Below are positions 1-6,404 of a stretch of 9,318 nt of DNA, piece after piece (position 1 is the first letter of the stretch; each line of letters starts with the position of its first letter). The stretch is from assembly GCA_038154685.1 (NCBI GenBank), contig JAYPYW010000093.1, forward strand, positions 1 through 9,318. The letters are read 5' to 3'. Origin of the DNA: GCA-002722245 sp038154685 (lineage in GTDB: Bacteria > Bacteroidota > Bacteroidia > Flavobacteriales_C > GCA-002722245). The position numbers and the translations under genes were made by a program. Below the pieces are notes generated by a model. That model was given only the letters and a program-made list of their open reading frames with translations. It made no database searches and was not told the origin of the DNA.

Positions 1-981
1 GTATAACTGTTCGTTTTCAATAATCTCATTTACCAAATTAAATGCAGGGTGAATTTGTGTTCCCCCAGCAACATTTGATCTATAATAGGTATTGAAGTCT
101 TCAACCTCCTTTGCTTCAGTATCATGTAAGATGAATCTTGTGCTTACTCTTTTGTTGTACTGATACATGAGCCAACTGTAAAGAAATAAATGCTGTGTTA
201 AAACTACTTCCGACGAGACGCCGCTCATTGAACCAGAGTAGTCCCTAACAAAGAAGACTAACGCCTCAGTTTCATAACTTGTTTCTCTTGAGAGGATTTT
301 ATAAATATTATCCTGAGGAGAGTGCAGTAGAGAAGATAGGTTAGGGGCGGAATCTGATGATATGTTCCCTAGTAGAATATTGCTCTTTAATACTTTTTTA
401 AGTGTTTGTTTTTTATCAATTAATTGCCCGAACCCTTTGTTTATATCTGTTAGGTCGTAGGAGAATTGTTTTAAACTTTTTTGCTTTCCTTTTTGTTCTA
501 AATTGGGCAAGTTAAAATGTTCTGTTAGGACCTTTCCTAGGTTGTATGCATCAGCATTTAAATCATGACCTTTGTTACCTCCTTCACCAGGACCTGTTCC
601 ATCACCATCTTTGCCGTTAGGATTGTTTTTTTGTTCACCAAGTATTGTTCCTTCACCTTCTTCACCTGTTCCCCCCATGAGTTCGTCTTCTTCATCACTT
701 GGGTTATTGTCATGATAAAATTTTGTTTCAACTGTAGTTGGAACAATTACAATTTCTTTTGATCCTCTCTCTCCTGGTTTAACCATTTTCCCTAGTCTAA
801 TTTTTCTTTCGAACCCATCCATTTCCCTTTGGTTATCTCTTGTTAAAAGTTCGTCTAAGGTTTGCAATGAAGAAAATAATTGGGTAGGAGAGGAAGGACT
901 ATAAAGTAAATAGTCTTCAAGTCTTAAATTGGATTTTTTTCCATTTAAAGAGGTTATATATCTTTTTTTGTATCCCAACAT
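1..981 (-). CDS. DUF444 (YeaH/YhbH family) VWA-like protein, C-terminus cut by window edge
   Basis: The reading frame is open from ATG at 981 to the left edge, giving 327 residues with no stop. E. coli YeaH and Bacillus YhbH are roughly 400 residues, so some C-terminal residues are missing. The N-terminal part (about 1-90) is basic and polar. Residues about 91-140 form an acidic, Gly/Asn-rich low-complexity linker, as expected in this family. From about 238 a von Willebrand A-like fold begins: DYSGSMSG (D247, S249, S251) matches a MIDAS metal site, FILHDTEA follows at 283-290, and GGT with T308 fits the later MIDAS threonine. No signal peptide is seen, so it is probably cytoplasmic. Its start lies 2 nt after the prkA stop (TAATAATG), so the two are almost certainly cotranscribed and translationally coupled. 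The family is linked to stress and stationary-phase or sporulation programmes, but its biochemical role is not established. Family assignment is firm; function is not. Confidence 0.88.
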   Translation of the reverse strand, partial: MLGYKKRYITSLNGKKSNLRLEDYLLYSPSSPTQLFSSLQTLDELLTRDNQREMDGFERKIRLGKMVKPGERGSKEIVIVPTTVETKFYHDNNPSDEEDELMGGTGEEGEGTILGEQKNNPNGKDGDGTGPGEGGNKGHDLNADAYNLGKVLTEHFNLPNLEQKGKQKSLKQFSYDLTDINKGFGQLIDKKQTLKKVLKSNILLGNISSDSAPNLSSLLHSPQDNIYKILSRETSYETEALVFFVRDYSGSMSGVSSEVVLTQHLFLYSWLMYQYNKRVSTRFILHDTEAKEVEDFNTYYRSNVAGGTQIHPAFNLVNEIIENEQLY

Positions 982-983
982 TA

Positions 984-3062
984 TTAATTTTCATCATCGT
1001 GCGTACAGAAATATTCAATGGTTTTTAAAGCACATGTTTTACAATACCCTAATTTTTCACTCATTGTGTTCAATACTCTGTTATAAAGTTTTTGATTTTC
1101 CTCATTAGTCCTGTTGGAAAGAGCCCCAACTAAACTTCCTGCTCCCGCAATATCGGATTTAAGTCTAACTTCAGTTACGGCTTTAACTAAATCGTTATTG
1201 TCCATGAAATTGTAGTTTGGATCTTTAACAATTTTTTGTCCGTATATTTTAGAAATAGTTGTTCTAAAGCTTTGTTTTTGTTCTTTATTTCCAAGGCCTA
1301 ATCTAGATTCAACACTATCTATAAATGCTTCATCAATTTTTAAAGGAACTAATTTGCCGGATTGTGGGTCGTGGTAGGTCCAAATCTTATCTGGGCCTAA
1401 GTTCTTGGCGTCTATTCCAATTATCATGTTTACATAATTAATTACATCCTTTTCAATAGCATGTGGTTCATCCATATATGCATTAAAAATTGTAGTCATT
1501 ATGTTTTTTCTATGTAATCCTTTAGCAATGTTTAAGTCGTTTAAAAATTTTGTTCTATCCTCTGGGATGGTAACGTAATCGAGAATTACGTTTTCAAGAG
1601 CTACAAAAACATCACCGGCGTACATGCATCTACCTTCTTGCGTTTCTGATTTTTCTAAAAGTATCTGTAACGTTCGCCCTAAATTTCTGTGTCCAAGACC
1701 TTTCTGTCCAAATCTTTTGGTTATATCAGGATCTTTATTTAGTTCATTTATTACTTCACTTAATGTTTTTATACTTTTTTCCCCAGCAGTTTCTCCAGCA
1801 GCAAGCTTCATCATTTCAATAGGTGACAGCTTATTTGATTTAGGCATTCTGGATAAGGTAATTGCTGTTGAAATTGCATAGTTTAAATTCGGATCAACAT
1901 GCATTTTTTCATTGAGGAAGTTTGTTTTGTTTTTATTCCCTAATGAATAATTTGTTAGCTCTTGCTGTAAAATGTAATTTGTATTGTGAGACATGTAGGT
2001 TATTCTGCATCTATCGATAATCGGAGCTTCCTCTTTCTCGGCCAAAAACCTACCGAATTCCGCATTATTACTAGTTGCAACTATTAATGTGTCTAGGGGC
2101 CATTTGAAACCTTCCATCTCAATTGTTCTATTTTGGATTACACCTAAATAAACTTGGACTAAGTCTTTTTTATTCTTGAATATTTCATCAGCGAAATGAA
2201 TTCCGCCTCCTGCAACTCGGGCTAAAGCACCCCTTCTTAAGTCGAATCTATAAGGATTATTGGTATCGGTGATGTGTAACAATCTTGAAATGGATTCCTC
2301 ACCCAATAAATCAACAGCCGAAGAGGTGATTTTGTCCTTTGCAGCATATTTACCTGTGAGAGTCCCTCTAGATTCGCTTATTGGAATCTTAACTATATCT
2401 ATATATTCATCCAGAATTAAGTTGATATCTCCTCCGGTAAAAGTTTTTATTTCTTCAAGAATGTAATCAGAGCAAGCCCCTAATGGACGATAATTGTTGT
2501 AGTAGTCCATTACTTGATTATCCGACGCACCTAACTTTTGAATAAATTCAATGTTTTCGGTTCTTGTTTCGAATAAATTCATAGCAAGAATCATTGGGTC
2601 TTCAAAAGTTTGTGATTCAATCCTATTTATTTTTCCATATTTATCTAGTCTGTCGAGGTTTTTAAATTGGAAAGTATACCTATGGTTTTGTGGAAGTGAA
2701 ATAAAATCTCTGTAGATGCTGCTCAAATAGTCTACAAAGAAAGTTTTTCCGTTACCAGGTTCACCTATTAAAACAAAGGACATTTCCTTAGAAGATCCAC
2801 CTTCAGCTGCGTCTTTTACATAAGAAACAAAGCTGTTTAATTCTTCATGCATCCCTATTATGTGTCTTTTACCATTTCGGAAAACTTGGAAATCATAAGT
2901 CGATTTTCCGTTAATATTAACTTTTCTAAGGTTTTCCTTTGAACCAAGTATTAGTCTTGTAAGTGATTGATAAATATTTTCGAAGTGACGTGATCCTGCT
3001 ATTACCTCTTTTATATGGTTACAAAGATGGCTTACAGGCATTTTTTGCGCAGAACTGTCCAT
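984..3062 (-). CDS. prkA: PrkA-family AAA+ serine protein kinase-like protein
   Basis: This is a 692-residue protein, longer than Bacillus PrkA (about 630) and E. coli YeaG (about 640). The Walker A motif is GEPGNGKT at residues 100-107. A Walker B-like GGIHFADE lies at 286-293, a sensor-1-like LIVATSNNAEF at 326-336, and an arginine-finger-like DRCR at 350-353. These follow the order of the PrkA AAA domain (PF08298), with the C-terminal PrkA region (PF06798) expected from about 400 on. The C-terminus carries GYCKTC (C674, C677) plus C686. PrkA proteins were described as serine kinases, but that activity is disputed, and an ATP-dependent protease role has been proposed for the Bacillus protein. 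Adjacency to a DUF444 gene strongly supports the family call. The Walker A (canonical PrkA has GPVGGGKS-like, from memory) and Walker B regions are diverged, so kinase activity should not be assumed. The ATG at 3062 is used; M8 is an alternative. The protein is probably cytoplasmic. Confidence 0.88.
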   Translation of the reverse strand: MDSSAQKMPVSHLCNHIKEVIAGSRHFENIYQSLTRLILGSKENLRKVNINGKSTYDFQVFRNGKRHIIGMHEELNSFVSYVKDAAEGGSSKEMSFVLIGEPGNGKTFFVDYLSSIYRDFISLPQNHRYTFQFKNLDRLDKYGKINRIESQTFEDPMILAMNLFETRTENIEFIQKLGASDNQVMDYYNNYRPLGACSDYILEEIKTFTGGDINLILDEYIDIVKIPISESRGTLTGKYAAKDKITSSAVDLLGEESISRLLHITDTNNPYRFDLRRGALARVAGGGIHFADEIFKNKKDLVQVYLGVIQNRTIEMEGFKWPLDTLIVATSNNAEFGRFLAEKEEAPIIDRCRITYMSHNTNYILQQELTNYSLGNKNKTNFLNEKMHVDPNLNYAISTAITLSRMPKSNKLSPIEMMKLAAGETAGEKSIKTLSEVINELNKDPDITKRFGQKGLGHRNLGRTLQILLEKSETQEGRCMYAGDVFVALENVILDYVTIPEDRTKFLNDLNIAKGLHRKNIMTTIFNAYMDEPHAIEKDVINYVNMIIGIDAKNLGPDKIWTYHDPQSGKLVPLKIDEAFIDSVESRLGLGNKEQKQSFRTTISKIYGQKIVKDPNYNFMDNNDLVKAVTEVRLKSDIAGAGSLVGALSNRTNEENQKLYNRVLNTMSEKLGYCKTCALKTIEYFCTHDDEN

Positions 3063-3176
3063 ATCAAGATTTTTAACGTTACAATGAAAGGCTATTAAAA
3101 AATTGATTATCAGTCAATTAAAAATCTTTGGTTAGGTGGTTCTGTACGGTAAAACGCATGAATAAACGATAAACGG
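3063..3176 (-). promoter_or_regulatory. Intergenic region between phhA end and prkA start; candidate prkA promoter
   Basis: This 114-nt gap separates two minus-strand genes. An inverted repeat AATTGA-7 nt-TCAATT spans 3101-3119. On the minus strand it is followed by six T (plus-strand A run 3097-3102), so it could be a weak AT-rich terminator for phhA. The same place also offers a Bacteroidota-style promoter on the minus strand: TTG at 3117-3115, 20 nt, then TAGCCTTT starting at 3094, an imperfect match to TAnnTTTG. A tandem 7-bp repeat (ATAAACG twice) lies at 3162-3175. The two readings of the dyad cannot be separated by eye. Confidence 0.35.
3101..3119. repeat. Inverted repeat AATTGA-N7-TCAATT upstream of prkA
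   Basis: The arms at 3101-3106 and 3114-3119 are perfect complements with a 7-nt spacer. It lies 57 nt beyond the phhA stop and 38 nt before the prkA start. It could be a weak terminator for phhA on the minus strand or an operator over the prkA promoter. The stem has only one G-C pair per arm, so a strong hairpin is unlikely. Confidence 0.4.
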
Positions 3177-3896
3177 TTATGCAGCATTAGAAAAGTACAA
3201 ATCCACTTGAAAAAGAGATTCGTATAAATCTGCGAATGAGTTTATTACATAATATTTGGGTTGGACAGTGTCAATATTAAAAGGCTGATTAAGTATTTCA
3301 AATAAATTATAGTCTACAAACTCACCAATACCTTTATCTACTTTAACAATCTCTTCAATTGATGATATTATGCCGGCCCCATAACTCTTAACTTTTTTAT
3401 CTCTTCTTATTACTCCAAATTCAATCGTGAACCAATAGAGTCTTTGTATTTGCTCCACTTTTAAAGGGTCGTCTTTCCATTTAATAGCTAATTCACCTAT
3501 TTTTTGAGCAAAGTCTGCATAATCTTGGTCCATAAAAAGAGGAATGTGTCCAAATATATCATGAAACATGTCAGGCTCTTGGATGTAATGTAATTGTTCT
3601 TCTGTTCTAAGCCATGTTGAAGAACAAAACCTTTTGTTTCTTAAATGGTCAAAAAAATCTTCAGCTTCAATTAATCCAGGAACGATATGGATTGTCCAAC
3701 CCGTTTTTAAATACAATAAAGAATTTAGTTTGTTAAAATTGGGTATTTCATGAGGGTTTAAAGCTTCGGATAGTTGTTGTAAACAGTCAAGATATTCCCA
3801 ACAAACTTTGTTGTCAAGGTTGCTGTATTGATTTTCAAATAAGTAGTTCCATATTTTTAAATCAGAGGAATTGTATTTCGTCATATCTTGCTTCAT
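3177..3896 (-). CDS. phhA: Phenylalanine 4-monooxygenase (phenylalanine hydroxylase)
   Basis: Hydroxylates L-phenylalanine to L-tyrosine using O2, a tetrahydropterin and non-heme Fe(II). The 239-residue protein is the short single-domain bacterial form without the regulatory ACT domain of animal enzymes. The iron-binding 2-His-1-carboxylate set is visible: EPDMFHDIFGHIP at 107-119 gives H112 and H117, and RLYWFTIEFG at 152-161 gives E159, equivalent to H285, H290 and E330 of the human enzyme. WTIHIVPGLI (68-76) and LRTEEQLHYIQEPD are also typical. The ATG at 3896 is used; M5 is an alternative start 12 nt downstream. It is transcribed away from the tyrosine/homogentisate operon across a 122-nt shared promoter region, so it feeds tyrosine into that pathway. 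No pterin-4a-carbinolamine dehydratase (PhhB) gene is next to it in this window. Confidence 0.96.
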   Translation of the reverse strand: MKQDMTKYNSSDLKIWNYLFENQYSNLDNKVCWEYLDCLQQLSEALNPHEIPNFNKLNSLLYLKTGWTIHIVPGLIEAEDFFDHLRNKRFCSSTWLRTEEQLHYIQEPDMFHDIFGHIPLFMDQDYADFAQKIGELAIKWKDDPLKVEQIQRLYWFTIEFGVIRRDKKVKSYGAGIISSIEEIVKVDKGIGEFVDYNLFEILNQPFNIDTVQPKYYVINSFADLYESLFQVDLYFSNAA

Positions 3897-4018
3897 CGTT
3901 CGAGGCTTTTATATAAAATCGTGTTTTTTATCAAAATTGTCAAGCTTCTAGTTTCACTTAACTAATCGTTAATCATTGAAACTAAATAGTATAGTCTTAT
4001 CGTTATTACATATACAAT
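3897..4018. promoter_or_regulatory. Divergent promoter region between phhA and the homogentisate operon
   Basis: Both flanking genes start here, so this 122-nt stretch must hold the starts of transcription for phhA (minus) and the operon (plus). For phhA, a TTGACA lies at 3943-3938 on the minus strand, with TTTTAT 19 nt further (3918-3913), a spacing slightly long for a standard promoter. For the plus strand, TATAGT at 3990-3995 resembles a -10 element and would give a leader of about 15-20 nt, but no good -35 or TAnnTTTG match sits at the right distance. A long dyad (3949-3984) occupies the middle. No Shine-Dalgarno is seen before either start. The promoter assignments are weak. Confidence 0.4.
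3949..3984. repeat. Nested inverted repeat, candidate operator of the aromatic catabolism locus
   Basis: The outer arms TAGTTTCA (3949-3956) and TGAAACTA (3977-3984) are perfect 8-bp complements separated by 20 nt. Inside them TTAAC (3958-3962) and GTTAA (3968-3972) form a second perfect pair around a 5-nt centre. The two dyad centres differ by about 1.5 bp. Because only gene starts flank it, a terminator is unlikely, and a dimeric or tetrameric regulator site is the natural reading. It would lie just upstream of the putative plus-strand -10 and upstream of the phhA -35-like hexamer. No regulator gene is present in the window. Confidence 0.5.
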
Positions 4019-5257
4019 ATGTTAAAGAAGCTAATAAGTAAATATGAAAAGACTTCTCCTGAGATCGTTTTCGAATGGAATGATTCCGAAACATCTGCGC
4101 GTGGTTGGGTTGTGATTAATTCCTTAAGAGGCGGAGCCGCAGGTGGTGGTACTAGGATGAGAAAAGGATTGAATTTGCATGAAGTTGTTTCTCTAGCAAA
4201 AACAATGGAAGTTAAATTCACAGTTAGTGGTCCTTTCATAGGGGGAGCTAAGTCTGGAATTGATTTTGATCCTTCTGATCCAAGAAGGGATGATGTTTTG
4301 AAACGTTGGTTTAAAGTTGTAAGACCTTTATTGAAAACTTATTACGGAACAGGAGGTGATTTGAATGTTGACGAAGGAAAAGATGTTGTTCCAATTACTG
4401 AATCCTATGGGATTTGGCATCCTCAGGAAGGAATAGTTGTAGGGCATTTCAAGCCATTAGAATCTGAGAAAATAAAAAAAATAGGACAATTAAGACTTGG
4501 TGTTCCAATGGTAATAGCCAATACTAGTTATAGTCCTGATGTTAGTTTGAAATATTCGATCTCGGATATGATAACAGGCTTTGGTGTTGCTCAATCAGTC
4601 CTTCATTATTATAACTTATGGTTTGACGGCGATTATAAGGGAAGAAGTGTGATTATTCAAGGCTGGGGGAATGTTGGTGCTTCCGCAGGATTTTTTCTTT
4701 CTAAGGCAGGTTTTAAAATTAATGGCATATCAGATAGAGAGGGAATCCTTATTTCCGAAACAGGGTTTTCGCATAACGAAATTATAGAGCTCTTTACAAG
4801 TAGAGAAAATAATTGTATAATAAGTAGTGATAAGATTGTAACTCAAAATAGAGATGCTTTTTGGAATATCGGTGCTGAAATATTTCTTCCTTGTGCTGGT
4901 TCAAGATTGGTTAGCTCATCTAATGTAAATACTCTTATTAATAATGGGTGCCAATTAATTTCTTCAGGAGCGAACGTGCCCTTTAATAATGAGGATATTT
5001 TATATGGAGATGTTATGAAGTCGGCAGACGAGAGAATATCTGTAATTCCTGATTTTATTGCAAATTGTGGAATGGCAAGAACTTTTGCTTTTTGTATGGA
5101 GGAGCAAAACGAAATTTCTTCTTCGTCTGTTTTTAATGATGTTTCAAATACAATATCTAAAGCATTAAAAGAGGTTTTTGAAGTGAATTCAGAAAAGACT
5201 CTAATTAGTGAAAGAGCATTAACTATAGCACTAAATAAATTATTGAATGTATCATAA
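4019..5257 (+). CDS. Glu/Leu/Phe/Val dehydrogenase family amino acid dehydrogenase
   Basis: NAD(P)-dependent oxidative deamination of an amino acid to its 2-oxo acid is the family reaction; the substrate is not known. The 412-residue protein has the N-terminal dimerisation/substrate domain followed by a Rossmann domain. Visible motifs are GGAAGGGTRMRKG (38-50), two lysines at the usual active-site places (K66 in MEVKF and K78 in GGAKSG), GTGGDLNVDE (110-119) with D114 as the likely catalytic aspartate, the nucleotide-binding GWGNVG (215-220), SGANVPF (316-322) and IPDFIANCG (343-351). It is the first gene of the plus-strand operon and its end overlaps the next gene by 11 nt. The context suggests either direct deamination of tyrosine or phenylalanine to the aryl-pyruvate used by Hpd, or turnover of the glutamate formed by a transaminase encoded elsewhere. 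A plain glutamate or branched-chain amino acid dehydrogenase remains possible. Family firm, substrate inferred. Confidence 0.9.
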   Translation: MLKKLISKYEKTSPEIVFEWNDSETSARGWVVINSLRGGAAGGGTRMRKGLNLHEVVSLAKTMEVKFTVSGPFIGGAKSGIDFDPSDPRRDDVLKRWFKVVRPLLKTYYGTGGDLNVDEGKDVVPITESYGIWHPQEGIVVGHFKPLESEKIKKIGQLRLGVPMVIANTSYSPDVSLKYSISDMITGFGVAQSVLHYYNLWFDGDYKGRSVIIQGWGNVGASAGFFLSKAGFKINGISDREGILISETGFSHNEIIELFTSRENNCIISSDKIVTQNRDAFWNIGAEIFLPCAGSRLVSSSNVNTLINNGCQLISSGANVPFNNEDILYGDVMKSADERISVIPDFIANCGMARTFAFCMEEQNEISSSSVFNDVSNTISKALKEVFEVNSEKTLISERALTIALNKLLNVS

Positions 5258-6398
5258 ACTTGGAAAAATACCGCGTAAAAGGCATGTGCAATTCCGAAAA
5301 AATAACGGAGAGTTGTATCATGAAGAACTTTTTGGTAACGAGGGGTTTTCAAGTGATTCTTCTTTAATTTATCATGAGCATCCTCCAACTCAGATTAAGG
5401 AGATAAATGGTTTTGTTGATGTAAGCCCCAAATCGGTTGTTGATGAAAATATTACGGCAAGAAAATTAAAATCATCAGCCATCAATGAAAAATCAAAATA
5501 TATTAAAAGTAAAACACCTCTTTTCTTTAATTCCGATTTAACAATTGGTATATCTAAATCTTCAAACAAAGAAGAAACTACTTTTTATAAAAATGCGAGT
5601 TTCGATGAGTTGTTATTTGTTAGGAAAGGGGAAGGGCTTTTAAGAACCTTTTTGGGAAATATTAAATTTGGTGTTGGTGACTATATTCTAATTCCAAAAG
5701 GAATTATTTACAAGATAGAGTTTAATAGTTCTAACAATGAAATTCTGTATTTGGAATCAAATAGCTCTATTCAATTTCCAAAAAAGTATTTAAGCAAAAG
5801 GGGGCAGTTACTAGAAGGCGCACCATTTTCTGAAAGGGATATAAGATTACCTGAAGATCTTGAAACATATGATGAGCATGGTGATTTTAAGGTTTTAATT
5901 AATAAAAATCATATGCTTCATGAGGTTATTTATGCTACTCATCCCTTTGATGTAATTGGTTGGGACGGATATTGTTATCCTTTTGCGATATCAATTTATG
6001 ATTTTGAGCCAATAACAGGAAAAATTCATCAGCCGCCACCTGTTCATCAAATGTTCGAAGGTCACAATTTTGTTGTATGTTCTTTTTGTCCGCGATTATA
6101 CGATTATCACCCAGAATCCATACCAGCACCTTATAACCATAGCAACTTAGATTCTGACGAGGTCTTGTACTATGTAGAAGGAGATTTTATGAGTAGGGAT
6201 AATATTGAATGTGGAGATATTACATTACATCCATCAGGGGTTCCACATGGTCCACATCCAGGAACAGTTGAGAAGAGTATTGGAAAAAAAGCTACAGAGG
6301 AGCTAGCTGTTATGATTGATCCATTTAGGAGCTTTAAAATTACTCAAGCTGCAATAGATGTTGAAGACAAGAATTACTATAAATCCTGGTTAAAATAA
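5247..6398 (+). CDS. hmgA: Homogentisate 1,2-dioxygenase
   Basis: Opens the ring of homogentisate with O2 to give maleylacetoacetate, using Fe(II). The 383 residues are shorter than the roughly 430-445 of the human and Pseudomonas enzymes but fit the compact Bacteroidota form. The start MYHKLGKIPRKRHVQFRK is the usual N-terminus of that form, which supports ATG 5247 even though it lies 11 nt inside the preceding gene. The C-terminal cupin carries the metal and catalytic residues: H261 (GKIHQPPP, possible equivalent of human H292), PYNHSNLDSDE with H298 and E305 as likely iron ligands, and LHPSGVPHGPHPG with H328 and H334 (spacing equal to human H365 and H371). The overlap with the upstream gene and the 6-nt gap to hpd indicate operon expression with translational coupling. 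Confidence 0.95.
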   Translation: MYHKLGKIPRKRHVQFRKNNGELYHEELFGNEGFSSDSSLIYHEHPPTQIKEINGFVDVSPKSVVDENITARKLKSSAINEKSKYIKSKTPLFFNSDLTIGISKSSNKEETTFYKNASFDELLFVRKGEGLLRTFLGNIKFGVGDYILIPKGIIYKIEFNSSNNEILYLESNSSIQFPKKYLSKRGQLLEGAPFSERDIRLPEDLETYDEHGDFKVLINKNHMLHEVIYATHPFDVIGWDGYCYPFAISIYDFEPITGKIHQPPPVHQMFEGHNFVVCSFCPRLYDYHPESIPAPYNHSNLDSDEVLYYVEGDFMSRDNIECGDITLHPSGVPHGPHPGTVEKSIGKKATEELAVMIDPFRSFKITQAAIDVEDKNYYKSWLK

Positions 6399-6404
6399 TT
6401 GCTT

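Noticed and set aside
558..762. Short open frames on both strands over the DUF444 linker
   Set aside because: They sit over the Gly/Glu-rich linker of the DUF444 gene and come from its low-complexity codons.
1624..2466. Small plus-strand open frames opposite prkA
   Set aside because: They are antisense to a clear gene, have no family resemblance and no promoter or start signal that I can see.
3949..3984. Reading the phhA/operon dyad as a terminator
   Set aside because: Both neighbouring genes begin at this gap and none ends there, and there is no T run after the stem.
4843..5388. Long antisense open frame opposite the dehydrogenase and hmgA
   Set aside because: It lies opposite two well-supported genes, crosses their junction and shows no recognisable motif; it is a shadow of the coding strand.
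6399..6404. TTG at 6399 as the start of hpd
   Set aside because: It adds only two residues before ATG 6405, and the family sequence begins right after the ATG.
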